From positions 9,073 through 73,072 of the forward strand of contig CAYODJ010000008.1 in the NCBI GenBank assembly GCA_964402715.1: a stretch of DNA of 64,000 nt. The letters are read 5' to 3'. The stretch's first letter is position 1. Each line of letters starts with the position of its first letter. Positions 18,024-26,444 of this stretch are shown here, in pieces. The notes beneath the pieces were generated by a model. That model did no database searches and was not told where the DNA came from. It was given only the letters and a program-made list of their open reading frames with translations. A program made the translations under genes and the position numbers. The stretch is from CALXOD01 sp964402715. Its GTDB lineage: Bacteria; Verrucomicrobiota; Lentisphaeria; Victivallales; Victivallaceae.

Positions 18024-18841
18024 AATACCGCCGCAGTCCGGCAGAGGGACAGACACCAGTGAACAGAGACGATTTGATCGGACGCAACCAAAGTGCCATG
18101 CGGCTTTTCGAGGAATGCATCAACAACAACGACATCGGACTCGGACGATGTCTGATAGACGACGACGCGCGGTTCACGACGCCCGTGTCTCCGACCCCCC
18201 TCCGCGGCGCCGAGGGATACTTGAGCGTGGTGACTCTGATGCGCGCAAGTTTTCCGGATATCCGCTGGAAGCTCGAACGCATGGTCGCCGACGGGCATAC
18301 CGCAGCGGTGCAGTGGCTCTGCTCCGGCACGTTCACCGGAAACAGGCCGTTCGCCGGGATCTCGCCCAACGGACGTGGATTCTCCACCGTCGTCATGAAT
18401 TTCTATTCATTCAACGACGACGGGAAAATCGTCGGCGACACGGCGGCGGCCGGCGTCGCCGGAATAGTGCAGGGGATCAAGGAGCCGGCCGCAGGCGACG
18501 GTTCCCCCGGAGCGTTCTGCCGTCTGGCGGACAAATGCACGGCGCCCGGGCTTTTCGCACGGCTGCGCCTCAAGACCGCCGTCGAAGACGACGATGACAA
18601 AATCCGCGAGAGAACGAGGGACGAATTTTACGACCCGCCGTGCACGGATGTCCTGATGTCGTCCAACCCGCTCGGACAGCTTGAGAAACTGACGGCGAAA
18701 ATCCTCCGCACCGCTGACGACAGTCTATCCTGTCTGAAGAGAGACCCGGATTTCGCGAAGGATCTAGTCGAAAGACGCCTTCAAATCGTCCGCATCGAGG
18801 CAGACAAGCTGCGGACGCTCATAGACGCCCTGCACGACTGA
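18020..18841 (+). CDS. SnoaL-like/ester cyclase-type protein with extra C-terminal helical region
   Basis: 273 residues from ATG 18020, which overlaps the preceding stop. Residues 20-150 fit a SnoaL-like (NTF2 fold) domain: AMRLFEECINNNDIGLGRCL, LRGAEGYLSVVTLMRASFPD, MVADGHTAAVQWLCSGTFTG and FYSFNDDGKIV. The remaining 120 residues are mostly charged and helical (DDDDKIRERTRDEF, QLEKLTAKILRTADDSLSCL) and match nothing I know. The C-terminal part may be a separate domain for oligomerisation. It is probably co-expressed with the flavin reductase. The substrate is unknown. Confidence 0.65.
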   Translation: MKYRRSPAEGQTPVNRDDLIGRNQSAMRLFEECINNNDIGLGRCLIDDDARFTTPVSPTPLRGAEGYLSVVTLMRASFPDIRWKLERMVADGHTAAVQWLCSGTFTGNRPFAGISPNGRGFSTVVMNFYSFNDDGKIVGDTAAAGVAGIVQGIKEPAAGDGSPGAFCRLADKCTAPGLFARLRLKTAVEDDDDKIRERTRDEFYDPPCTDVLMSSNPLGQLEKLTAKILRTADDSLSCLKRDPDFAKDLVERRLQIVRIEADKLRTLIDALHD

Positions 18842-18927
18842 CAGGAAGCCGCCCGCCGCCGATGTCCGAATCGGTCTTCGATACGTTGGACGGATGTAAA
18901 CGAACCGACCGGATTCAACGGCCGGAT

Positions 18928-19875
18928 TTACTGTTCACGCCTGGCCATCTCCGTCAGAGAGTAAAAGTTCGCCAGCACCCCGAACGAGAGTGCGTCGACG
19001 GCGAACACCGCCGAGGAAACAAGGGAGATCATGACCCCTTTATCCACGTCAAGTCCGATGACGGCAAACAGTGCTCCGGAAACGGCCTGAGACACCCCGA
19101 GATTGTTCGGTGTGAACTTGATCAGCAGCGACAGCATGTTCCACAGATTAAGCAGCAGCAAGGCAGGCACTCCGACACCGTCGCAATGCAAAATTCTCAC
19201 TATCCACCAGTGGAGCAGCAACATGTTCAACATGCGGCCGCCGTAAACGGCAAGCAGCACGGCGATCGTCCGGCGATCACAGCAGAGCATCCTGATTCCG
19301 CCCAAAGTGTTCTCTCCGAAATTCCATACCTTTCGGATGAGACGGATACGCGGCGCCGGCAGGTGCGTCATTGCCAGATGCGCGGCGAACACAATGGCAG
19401 GCGAGAGCAGCAGAAGCAGGGAGACAATTGCAAAAATCGGTGAATCAACGTCGTGCCACACATAGAAGCCCAGTCCAAGAAGACCGCTCAGGAAAATGCT
19501 CAGAAGGTAGAGAAATATCGAAATCGAGAAACTCTCGGAGATCTTCACATCGTATTTTCGCTTCATAAAAACCGTCATGTAGGCCATCGCTCCCTGGAAC
19601 GGCAGCAGCATACCCCAGAGATTCATTCCCAGCGGCAGCAGCAAAATATCCTTTTTTTCCATCTCGAAGTGGAAATTCGCACGCAGCGCGTACATCTCGA
19701 GACCGCCCCAGAAATAGGCTCCCAGCGAAAGAAGGATCACCAAGATCAGATCAAACCATGAGATCTCCAGCAGAATACGAAACCGATCCGGTGTCACGAA
19801 AAAACGCAGCAATACGGCGAGCAGCACAATCGTCACAATATAGGAGGCGGTGTTGGCGATGCGGCTGCGCTTCAT
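18928..19875 (-). CDS. flippase-like membrane protein, LPG synthase TM family (UPF0104)
   Basis: 315 residues with about eight predicted membrane helices (for example IVTIVLLAVLLRFFV and FDLILVILLSLGAYFWGG). Family features include PLGMNLWGMLLPFQGAMAYM near residue 90 and KFTPNNLGVSQAVSGALFAV near 270, as in the AglD/MprF-type LPG_synthase_TM family often found beside glycosyltransferases. ATG 19875 overlaps the stop of the upstream GT4 gene (ATGA), so the two are translationally coupled. The role is probably transfer or flipping of a lipid-linked sugar made by this operon. Confidence 0.8.
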   Translation of the reverse strand: MKRSRIANTASYIVTIVLLAVLLRFFVTPDRFRILLEISWFDLILVILLSLGAYFWGGLEMYALRANFHFEMEKKDILLLPLGMNLWGMLLPFQGAMAYMTVFMKRKYDVKISESFSISIFLYLLSIFLSGLLGLGFYVWHDVDSPIFAIVSLLLLLSPAIVFAAHLAMTHLPAPRIRLIRKVWNFGENTLGGIRMLCCDRRTIAVLLAVYGGRMLNMLLLHWWIVRILHCDGVGVPALLLLNLWNMLSLLIKFTPNNLGVSQAVSGALFAVIGLDVDKGVMISLVSSAVFAVDALSFGVLANFYSLTEMARREQ

Positions 19876-21101
19876 GTCTTCAGAATTCCGTGAATGACTG
19901 AGGCATACCGATCGCCGACCGTCTGCAGATCCAGTTCGGAAACCGCATACGCTCTGCAGTACTTGCGGCGCAAGTCGTTGATTTTCTCCCTCAGTGCGCC
20001 GATGATCGCGGCGGCTATGTCTGCCGGATCGCCTGCTTTGCACAGACGGAACAGCCGCTTTGACTCGGGATGTTCGGTAAAAACAGGCAAATCGGACACC
20101 AGCACCGCGATTCCGCTGCTCAGAGCCTCCATCACCACCAGCGGCCACCCTTCTGAAAAACTCGGCAGAATGAAAACATCGCCGCCGGCGAAAAATTCCG
20201 GCAGCCGCGAATGCAGCTGAGGACCTGCGAAGACCACATTATCCTCCAGACGGTTCCTGCGGACAGCGAGTTTCAGCTCCCGCTCCAGCGGACCGCCGCC
20301 GATCAGAAGCAGAGACGTATCAGGTTCCACGCGGATCACTTCCGGCATGGCATCCACCAGAGCACGCACACCCTTGCGTTCTATCAGCGAGCCCACAAAT
20401 ATGATCACGTTGCGTTTCAGCTTCATACGGGCGCGGAAGTCCGGCGCAGCCGCCTCCGGGGAGAACAGTCCTGTGTCAACCCCCATCGGCAGCACGCGGC
20501 TCTGTCCGGCTCCGAGCGCTTCGGCTTTCCTGCGCAGCAACTCGCTGACCACGGTGACGGCATCGGCATGGCGAAGCGAAAATCTCTTTGCACATGCAAA
20601 CAGCCTCCCGTTCAACTCCAGAAGATCCGCCCCGTGACAGGTCGTCAGCAGTTTCACTCTGTGTCCCGTCAACATGCAATAGACTGCGGCGATCAAGCCC
20701 TGCGGCAGCAGCCAGTGCGCATGAATTAGATCGATTTTCTCACGTCGAACCGTCCGCGCCAGCGCAAAGAACTCCAGCACGATGAAGAACGGAAGCCAGA
20801 GCATCAGCCAACGGTTCCTTTTAAGTGTCGGCATAATTCCGCCGGCTCCGCACGCGATGCTGATTTTTCCGAATCCCTGCCGGAAACGCAGAATTTTCAC
20901 GCCGTCACGAAATTCGCGGCACCCGTCGCCGGGTATCGCCGGGTATCGCCGGGTATCGCCGGGTATCGCCGGAGCCAGCACCGTCACATCAAACTGGGAG
21001 GCGAGAACCTTGGCGAGATCATAGATGAAAACCCCGGAGACGGGGTTTGACGCCCCCGGAAAAGAGGAAGTGAAAACCAGTATTCTCCTGCGCCCGCGCA
21101 C
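19872..21101 (-). CDS. GT4-family glycosyltransferase carrying an intragenic 10-bp repeat
   Basis: 409 residues from GTG 21101, which sits 10 nt after the previous stop with GAGG upstream; ATG 21161 would overlap that gene by 50 nt. GT4 GT-B fold: SSFPGASNPVSGVFIYDLAK at the N-terminus, HAHWLLPQG, CHGADL, the nucleotide-binding IIFVGSLIERKGV, and E-x7-E as SEGWPLVVMEALSSG. Between VLAPAIPG and the next helix lies GDTRRYPAIP, encoded by four GGCGATACCC repeats on this strand. One, four or seven copies keep the frame; other numbers truncate the enzyme. It transfers a nucleotide-activated sugar to a surface glycan. Confidence 0.88.
   Translation of the reverse strand: MRGRRRILVFTSSFPGASNPVSGVFIYDLAKVLASQFDVTVLAPAIPGDTRRYPAIPGDGCREFRDGVKILRFRQGFGKISIACGAGGIMPTLKRNRWLMLWLPFFIVLEFFALARTVRREKIDLIHAHWLLPQGLIAAVYCMLTGHRVKLLTTCHGADLLELNGRLFACAKRFSLRHADAVTVVSELLRRKAEALGAGQSRVLPMGVDTGLFSPEAAAPDFRARMKLKRNVIIFVGSLIERKGVRALVDAMPEVIRVEPDTSLLLIGGGPLERELKLAVRRNRLEDNVVFAGPQLHSRLPEFFAGGDVFILPSFSEGWPLVVMEALSSGIAVLVSDLPVFTEHPESKRLFRLCKAGDPADIAAAIIGALREKINDLRRKYCRAYAVSELDLQTVGDRYASVIHGILKT
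20931..20970. repeat. four perfect tandem copies of GGGTATCGCC inside the GT4 gene
   Basis: 10-bp unit, four head-to-tail copies without mismatch, preceded by a further CGCC. The unit length is not divisible by three, so each gain or loss of one unit shifts the reading frame. It lies about 55 codons into the gene, where a shift would abolish the enzyme. Confidence 0.9.
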
Positions 21102-21111
21102 GCTACTCGCC

Positions 21112-22779
21112 TCAGAGAGATTCGTTGTCCTCAGGATGTAGCTGGAAAAGCAGTGCGTCATGCCCTTCAGAGAAATTCAGCTGTCTGATCCCGGGAATCG
21201 CTCTGATTTCCGCAAGCGTCTGCGGCGGAATGTCGTCCGGATCCGCAACCGCGATCAGATCTGGAAGAACCCGTTCCCGTCCGGACAGATTCTCAGCAAC
21301 ATAGCTACTCAGATCCGGCGCAAGTCCGTGTTCGGCGACATCACGCAGCGTCCATGTCTTGTCGATGAAATTCGAGGCATAGGCGAACGTGTTGGCTTCC
21401 GCATAGACGCCCCAGCCGTAATCATGTCCGACGGTCAGCAGGCTGACGCATCTGGTTCCTGATCTCGGCCGCACTCCATTCTGCCATCTGCCGATCTCGC
21501 GACCCAGAATCTTGAAATAGTCGTTCTCGGAAGGATTCAGATTGTCAAGACCGTTCCAGACCTGCAGAACTCCGGCCACCAGCATAGCCGCAGCGGCAAG
21601 ATACTGCAGACGGTATTTCTCCGGAGCCGTCTCAATCGCCGCAAGAACCGACCGCAATCCCCGCACTGTGAACGGCATCAAGAAAAAGGCGTTGATTAGA
21701 AAATATCGTCCGGCCGAGGAGCGCATGACAAAGTAGGCGGCCGCATTCGCGACAAGCAACCATACCATAACCGTGTGATTGAACGTCCATTCTCTGCGCC
21801 TTCGCAGCAGAACCATGCCGTAGACAGCCAGAAGCAGATAGGGAACATAGCAACCGTCCAGCATATTGCTCCAGTAACGCCTTTCAAAGTGCCGATCCTT
21901 GACCCACGCGAAATCGAAGTCATTGATGCTTCCGTAAGTGGTGGAGGTGGCTCTGACCGTCTCCCCGGACGCGGCATCCTCCTTCCCCGCCAAGACCGCA
22001 ATCTGATGACAGACACCGCGCACTCCCCATGTCTGCCGGGTGTCGAGAGCCGGATAACCGGTGGCATGATACAGCTGAATCAGCCGCGGCAGACAGATCA
22101 CGATGCATATTCCTGCAGTCACCATGCAGTACAGGAGAAAACGCCCGACCCATCGGAACGACAACTTCCATTTCTCTGCGTGGAGCAGCATCAGACCCAG
22201 AAAACACATCAGCATGGCCATGTAGACGACTCCCTCTGAACGCACCAGGGAAAGCGCAGCGAACGTCAGCCCGAGCCAGCACAGCGTCGAGTATTTCCGG
22301 CTGCTCACAAAGCGGAAAATCAAATAAAGAGCCAGCGGCACAAACAGCCACCGTCCGGAATCCAGCAACGGAGCTATGCCGTGCCGGATGATTTTCGGCG
22401 CAAGCGCGAACAGCAGCGCGCCCCATGCGGCATGTTTCCTCTCCATGAAAAAAGTCAGCACACCGTAGACGGGAAAGACGGCAAGCACGCAGAAGATGCT
22501 GCTCGCCAGCATCATCGCCTCAGGGATCGGAACCCCGAACCTGGCGAAGATGCCGCCCAACGCCGGCAGCAGCGGCGTCATGGCCACGTTGAACGCATGC
22601 CCCCAATCCCCCACCTTGAAACCGCTGACCATCGACATATAGACGACTGAATCACGGTAATAGACAGGGGATACGATCAGCATCAGCAGCGTGGACAGAA
22701 GTCCTATCCCCACCGCGAGGCTCATCACGCCGCGCGGCGACGAGAAGAAGATCTTGATTCTGAGAAGCAGCTGTTTCAT
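21112..22779 (-). CDS. polytopic membrane glycosyltransferase, GT39/ArnT-like (GT-C fold)
   Basis: 555 residues with ten or more hydrophobic segments. The first large extracytoplasmic loop begins SPVYYRDSVVYMSMVSGF, with an acidic residue placed as in GT-C enzymes. LFALAPKIIRHGIAPLLDSG and LVRSEGVVYMAMLM are typical of PMT/ArnT-type proteins. The C-terminal 130 residues form a soluble domain. It would use a polyprenyl-phosphate sugar, plausibly made by the GT2 upstream. ATG 22779 starts MKQLLLRIKIFF. The tail overlaps nothing; the GT4 gene starts 10 nt further on. Confidence 0.82.
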   Translation of the reverse strand: MKQLLLRIKIFFSSPRGVMSLAVGIGLLSTLLMLIVSPVYYRDSVVYMSMVSGFKVGDWGHAFNVAMTPLLPALGGIFARFGVPIPEAMMLASSIFCVLAVFPVYGVLTFFMERKHAAWGALLFALAPKIIRHGIAPLLDSGRWLFVPLALYLIFRFVSSRKYSTLCWLGLTFAALSLVRSEGVVYMAMLMCFLGLMLLHAEKWKLSFRWVGRFLLYCMVTAGICIVICLPRLIQLYHATGYPALDTRQTWGVRGVCHQIAVLAGKEDAASGETVRATSTTYGSINDFDFAWVKDRHFERRYWSNMLDGCYVPYLLLAVYGMVLLRRRREWTFNHTVMVWLLVANAAAYFVMRSSAGRYFLINAFFLMPFTVRGLRSVLAAIETAPEKYRLQYLAAAAMLVAGVLQVWNGLDNLNPSENDYFKILGREIGRWQNGVRPRSGTRCVSLLTVGHDYGWGVYAEANTFAYASNFIDKTWTLRDVAEHGLAPDLSSYVAENLSGRERVLPDLIAVADPDDIPPQTLAEIRAIPGIRQLNFSEGHDALLFQLHPEDNESL

Positions 22780-22974
22780 TTATGCAACCTCTTTATGTTC
22801 CCGACCGTTGCAGGAAGCTATTGTTGTCCAGGACTTCGTGAAAATCACTTGCAGACGCCGACGCCGGCGAGGACATCCCATGTTCCCGCGCCGGTTTTCT
22901 TCCCGCCGCAACGACGACGGCGAAATCGGCCTTGCCCCGCCCAAAATCAGAATACAGCAAAACATGACGAAAAA
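22780..22974. other. spacer between the GT2 and GT-C genes
   Basis: 195 nt, more AT-rich than average. I see no terminator, so the four glycan genes may form one transcript. Confidence 0.4.
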
Positions 22975-23964
22975 TCAAAAGCTGCCGCGAACCCCGTTCG
23001 AAGATGTTTTAGACACTGCGTCGAAACAGTTCTTCCGCTGGCGGTACTGAATATCCTCAAGCAGCTGCCGGTTCACCGAAAGCAGATCGGCAATGAAAGC
23101 CATCATGCCGAAAACCGTGCCCATCAGCATCAGCACGGCCGCGAGAATCAGCGACTGCATCATCCCCTGCCCTCCGTCCGCGAGATAACTTCTCAGAAAA
23201 CGGCAGCCTATCAGGAATCCCGCAAGAAAGAAAATCACTCCCAACGCGAAAAAAAATCTGAACGGCCGATAGACCACGAATATCCGGATCATGGTGAAAA
23301 CCGAACGCTGAACGTAACGCGGGATGCTCTTCACAAGCCGCGACGGACGCAGATCGGCATTTACCCTGATCGGCACGCAGACAACTGACAGGTTCTTGTG
23401 TCCGGCCTGGATGACGGTCTCCAGCGTGTATGTGTAGCGGTTGAACACATTCATGCGCATGGCCGCGTCGCGGGAAAGAGCACGGAATCCGCTCGGAGCG
23501 TCCTCAACCGAGGTGCCGGATATCATCCGCACCGCAAAACTGCCGAGTTTCTGAAGCAACTTCTTTAACGGGGAAAAATGCGCTATCACCGCAATCGGCC
23601 GCGTGCCGATCACATACTGCGCCCTGCCTTCGAGGATCGGAGCCACGAGCAGCGGAATGTCGGCGGCGCAGTATTGATTGTCGGCATCCGTGTTGACGAT
23701 GATGTCCGCCCCGAGCGAAAGCGACGCCTGCAGACCGGTCATGAACGCGCGAGCGAGTCCGAGATTCGCGTGATGCCGAACGATATGGTCGACACCGTTG
23801 GCACGCGCGATCTCCACCGTCGCATCCGAGGAGCCGTCATCGACAATCAGCCATTCAACCTCGTCGACGCCGGGAACCTCGCGCGGAAGTTCCGCCAGAG
23901 CGACTCCCAGCGTCCCGGCTTCGTTGTAGCAGGGAATTTGAATTATGAGCTTCAACTTTTCCAC
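22975..23964 (-). CDS. GT2-family glycosyltransferase, polyprenyl-phosphate sugar synthase-like
   Basis: 329 residues from GTG 23964 (VEKLKLIIQIPCYNEAGTLG). The GT2 GT-A fold is clear: IQIPCYNEA, VDDGSSDAT, the metal-binding DTDADNQY, and the acceptor region DAPSGFRALSRDAA. Two C-terminal membrane helices (FRFFFALGVIFFLAGFLIG and a second near SLILAAVLMLMGTVFGMMAF) resemble GtrB/dolichol-phosphate-mannose synthases. It should load a sugar onto undecaprenyl phosphate for the GT-C enzyme downstream. Start choice is uncertain since no strong ribosome binding site is visible. Confidence 0.85.
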   Translation of the reverse strand: MEKLKLIIQIPCYNEAGTLGVALAELPREVPGVDEVEWLIVDDGSSDATVEIARANGVDHIVRHHANLGLARAFMTGLQASLSLGADIIVNTDADNQYCAADIPLLVAPILEGRAQYVIGTRPIAVIAHFSPLKKLLQKLGSFAVRMISGTSVEDAPSGFRALSRDAAMRMNVFNRYTYTLETVIQAGHKNLSVVCVPIRVNADLRPSRLVKSIPRYVQRSVFTMIRIFVVYRPFRFFFALGVIFFLAGFLIGCRFLRSYLADGGQGMMQSLILAAVLMLMGTVFGMMAFIADLLSVNRQLLEDIQYRQRKNCFDAVSKTSSNGVRGSF

Positions 23965-24041
23965 CGGCAGGACACGCCCTCTGCGAAGACGGGAAGCCGA
24001 TCCTCTTGTTCGTTGCGGACAAAGTGCGGACGCATCCCGAT

Positions 24042-24088
24042 ACAGTAGCACTCTCCGATGCCGTTTGCCAGCGGCAAACGGCCTTTTT
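24042..24088. promoter_or_regulatory. hairpin and putative minus-strand promoter ahead of the GT2 gene
   Basis: GCCGTTTGCC-AGC-GGCAAACGGC at 24060-24082 is a perfect 10-bp stem followed by TTTTT on the + strand. On the minus strand TGGCAA, a 17-nt spacer ending GTGC and TACTGT (24042-24070) overlap it and could start the glycan operon. The T-run points away from the minus-strand genes, so terminator function for cvpA is doubtful. Confidence 0.45.
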
Positions 24089-24149
24089 CAAAATTCCGCG
24101 GCGGAAGACGGGATGTCGGAGGAGCGGAACATCGCAGAAATCGGTTTTT

Positions 24150-24779
24150 TCACCTGGCGGGAGCGGCCGGTCTGACGGCGCCGCGCTTCGCCGGGGCGGC
24201 CTTGCCTTTCTTCTTCTTGCCGTCGTCCGGCGGCGGCGGCGGATCGGCCTTGCGGATCAGTTTTTCGAGAGTCTCGGTCTGCCGGACTCCGGGATCGAGC
24301 TGGAGACTCAGACCGTCCGTCAGACGCGTGAGGAAAATAATCCTCGCGCTGCACGAGCGTTCCGTCTCCGCCAGCGACACGACGGAGGCGAGCCTGGTCT
24401 TGACCGGCGCGACGCATATCAGAAGGGCCGCGAAATTGATCAGTGCCATCCCGGCGAGGAAACCGAACACTCCTCCTCCGATCTTGTCCAGCATCTGCGG
24501 CGGAGAGGCGAATTTCCGTTTCCCGGGACACAGCTGGACGCTCAGCTGGTGAAGCAGGACCCAGACTGCGGCCGCGCATAACAGCATGGCGGCGGCCGAC
24601 GTGTACGGTTCGGCGCCGAGAGGAAGCCGGAACAGTCTGGTGACAACGCTCTCGCTCCACACCGCGACATACACAGAGAACAATATGTTCAGAAACGTCA
24701 TGTAGCTCCTGAACAGGCGGAAGTAGAGTCCGGCGAACAGGCCGACGACGGGAATTCCCCAGAGAATCAGAGTTTCCAT
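24150..24779 (-). CDS. cvpA: CvpA-family membrane protein
   Basis: 209 residues from ATG 24779, 7 nt after GAGGAGG. Four membrane helices (ILWGIPVVGLFAGLYFR, SYMTFLNILFSVYVAVW, SAAAMLLCAAAVWVLLHQL, VFGFLAGMALINFAALL) and the conserved K-x-G-G-x-x-G motif (LDKIGGGVFGFLAGMA) fit the CvpA/colicin V production family. The C-terminal 40 residues are Lys/Pro-rich and probably disordered. It begins 3 nt before the end of the GspE-like gene's spacer and is presumably co-transcribed with it. Confidence 0.75.
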   Translation of the reverse strand: METLILWGIPVVGLFAGLYFRLFRSYMTFLNILFSVYVAVWSESVVTRLFRLPLGAEPYTSAAAMLLCAAAVWVLLHQLSVQLCPGKRKFASPPQMLDKIGGGVFGFLAGMALINFAALLICVAPVKTRLASVVSLAETERSCSARIIFLTRLTDGLSLQLDPGVRQTETLEKLIRKADPPPPPDDGKKKKGKAAPAKRGAVRPAAPAR

Positions 24780-24781
24780 GA

Positions 24782-26248
24782 TCACGCCTCCTCGCTCTGC
24801 ATTGCGCGTTCAACCTCCTCCAGCGAGGTGATCCCCGCGGCAACGAGACCGTATCCGCCGCGGACGAGCCCCCGTCCGCCGCGCTCCGCCTCCAGCCGCT
24901 CCCTGACCGCCGGCAGCGACGCGCCGTCGGATTCCAGCGCCGCGCGGAGAGCGTCGTCCACGACCAGAATGTCGAACACGGCGGTCATTCCGCGGTAGCC
25001 GCTCCCGCCGCACTCGCGGCAGCCGACCGGAGCGCAGACGTTCCCGGCTCCGAGATTCAGATCCGCGAAAACCTCACGCTGCCCGGCGGAAAGCTCGGCC
25101 GGCCGCCTGCAGCCGCAGAGGGTGCGGACGAGACGCTGCGAGACGATCAGTCTGACCGCCGCCGCGGCTCCGCGCAGCGGCACCCCCAGTCCCGTCAGCC
25201 GTTCGAACACGCTCCAGCAGTCGTCTCCGTCCATCGAGGCGATGACGAGCCGTCCGGACTGCGCCGCCCTGACCGCCGTCACCGCCGTCTGCGTGTCGCG
25301 GAGGTCGCTCAGGCATATCACGTCCGGACTCTGGCTCAGCACGTTGTTCAGCAGTCTGGCGAAAGTGACGCCGGCGGGGGCGTTCACCTCCAGCTGGCTC
25401 ACGTTTTCGATCACGCCTCCGATCGGATCCTCTATGGACACCACGTTCTTCGTCGAACAGTCCATCTCGCGCAGCATGGCGCGGACGGTCGTGGTCCTGC
25501 CGCTGCCGGGAGGCCCGCACACGACGATCATTCCGGACGGCGTCCGCACCGCGTCCCGCATGGCTTTCAGGACTCCGCCGGAGGCTCCGGCCTCCTCGAG
25601 CGTCTCCGGACCGCCGCCTGCGGCGAGCACGTGGATCGCGATCTTCTCCCCGCCGAAGGCGCCGGCGCTCGCGACGCGGAACGAGGCCGATCCCAGAGAA
25701 CTGACGCAGCTGAACGCGCCCTCCTGCGGACGGCGCTTGTCGGCGATGAACATCCCCGCCGCGCCCTTGATCGCCCTGACGACTCCCGCGCCGAGCGACG
25801 CGTCCAGCTCGCCGCCCGCCTGAAGCGCCCCGTCGACGCGGAAGCGCACGACCGACGCGCCGTCCGCCTTCGGATCCAGGAAGACGTCGCTGGCGCGTCT
25901 GCCGAGGGCCTCGAACATGAGCGTCTTCAGCCGGAAAACCGCTCCGGCGGTTCCGTCGCCGTCGTCGACGTCGGACAATGGCTTCCCGCGCGAATCGATC
26001 AGGGTGATGTCGATTTTTCTCCTGGCCGCCTGCTCCGCCATCCCGGCGATCTTCCTCCGCAGCGAGCACGCCTTGTCGAAGATCGTGAACAGAACCGGCA
26101 TCACCGGACCGGTGAACAGCGCCGCGAGATTGAGCCACGCGCGCCAGCGGACGGAGACGGTTTCACGCCGATCCACGAAGTTCAGCGCATAGACTCCCGA
26201 ATACGCCCAGGCGGCCAGCACGGCCAGATGAATCGGATTGTAATCCAC
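24782..26248 (-). CDS. GspE/PilB-like secretion ATPase with degenerate nucleotide-binding motifs and N-terminal membrane anchor
   Basis: 488 residues. The C-terminal two thirds follow GspE/PilB order: RASDVFLDP near 118, Walker A GPPGSGRT (245-252), Asp box SIEDPI (271-276), Walker B region VICLSDLRDTQTA (310-322), and a cysteine motif CGCRRP plus CAPVGCRECGGSGYRG (378-420). Several key residues differ from the family: Walker A lysine is Arg251, GEIRD is SDLRD, and the TLHTND His box reads SMDGDD. The usual N-terminal MshEN domain is absent. Two hydrophobic segments (6-23, 40-57) anchor the protein in the membrane. It may be a regulatory or inactive partner of a true ATPase encoded elsewhere for the many prepilin-like proteins. 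Confidence 0.82.
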   Translation of the reverse strand: MDYNPIHLAVLAAWAYSGVYALNFVDRRETVSVRWRAWLNLAALFTGPVMPVLFTIFDKACSLRRKIAGMAEQAARRKIDITLIDSRGKPLSDVDDGDGTAGAVFRLKTLMFEALGRRASDVFLDPKADGASVVRFRVDGALQAGGELDASLGAGVVRAIKGAAGMFIADKRRPQEGAFSCVSSLGSASFRVASAGAFGGEKIAIHVLAAGGGPETLEEAGASGGVLKAMRDAVRTPSGMIVVCGPPGSGRTTTVRAMLREMDCSTKNVVSIEDPIGGVIENVSQLEVNAPAGVTFARLLNNVLSQSPDVICLSDLRDTQTAVTAVRAAQSGRLVIASMDGDDCWSVFERLTGLGVPLRGAAAAVRLIVSQRLVRTLCGCRRPAELSAGQREVFADLNLGAGNVCAPVGCRECGGSGYRGMTAVFDILVVDDALRAALESDGASLPAVRERLEAERGGRGLVRGGYGLVAAGITSLEEVERAMQSEEA

Positions 26249-26361
26249 GTTGCATGCTCCTGTCTTTTACGAGTCTGTGAAAAAAAAGGCGGACGCCTCC
26301 GCATGTCCGGCAGCGTCCGGAACCCGCGGCGTCCCGGCGGCGCCGGATCCGCCCGGGAAGA

Positions 26362-26389
26362 AGATTAGCAGGGATTCGGCGTTTGTCAA
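26362..26389 (-). promoter_or_regulatory. promoter of the GspE-like/cvpA transcript
   Basis: On the minus strand TTGACA, a 16-nt spacer ending CTGC and TAATCT lie 114 nt upstream of the GspE-like start. Confidence 0.7.
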
Positions 26390-26444
26390 GCGGCGCGGGA
26401 CGGATTTCCCCCGCGGCGGCACGCGGGCGGGATCGGGGGAGGAG

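Noticed and set aside
20927..20972. 10-bp repeats considered as CRISPR or iterons
   Set aside because: Head-to-tail without spacers and inside a coding sequence in frame.
24060..24088. Hairpin with T-run taken as terminator of cvpA
   Set aside because: The T-run is on the + strand side; the minus-strand genes would see it upstream of the stem.
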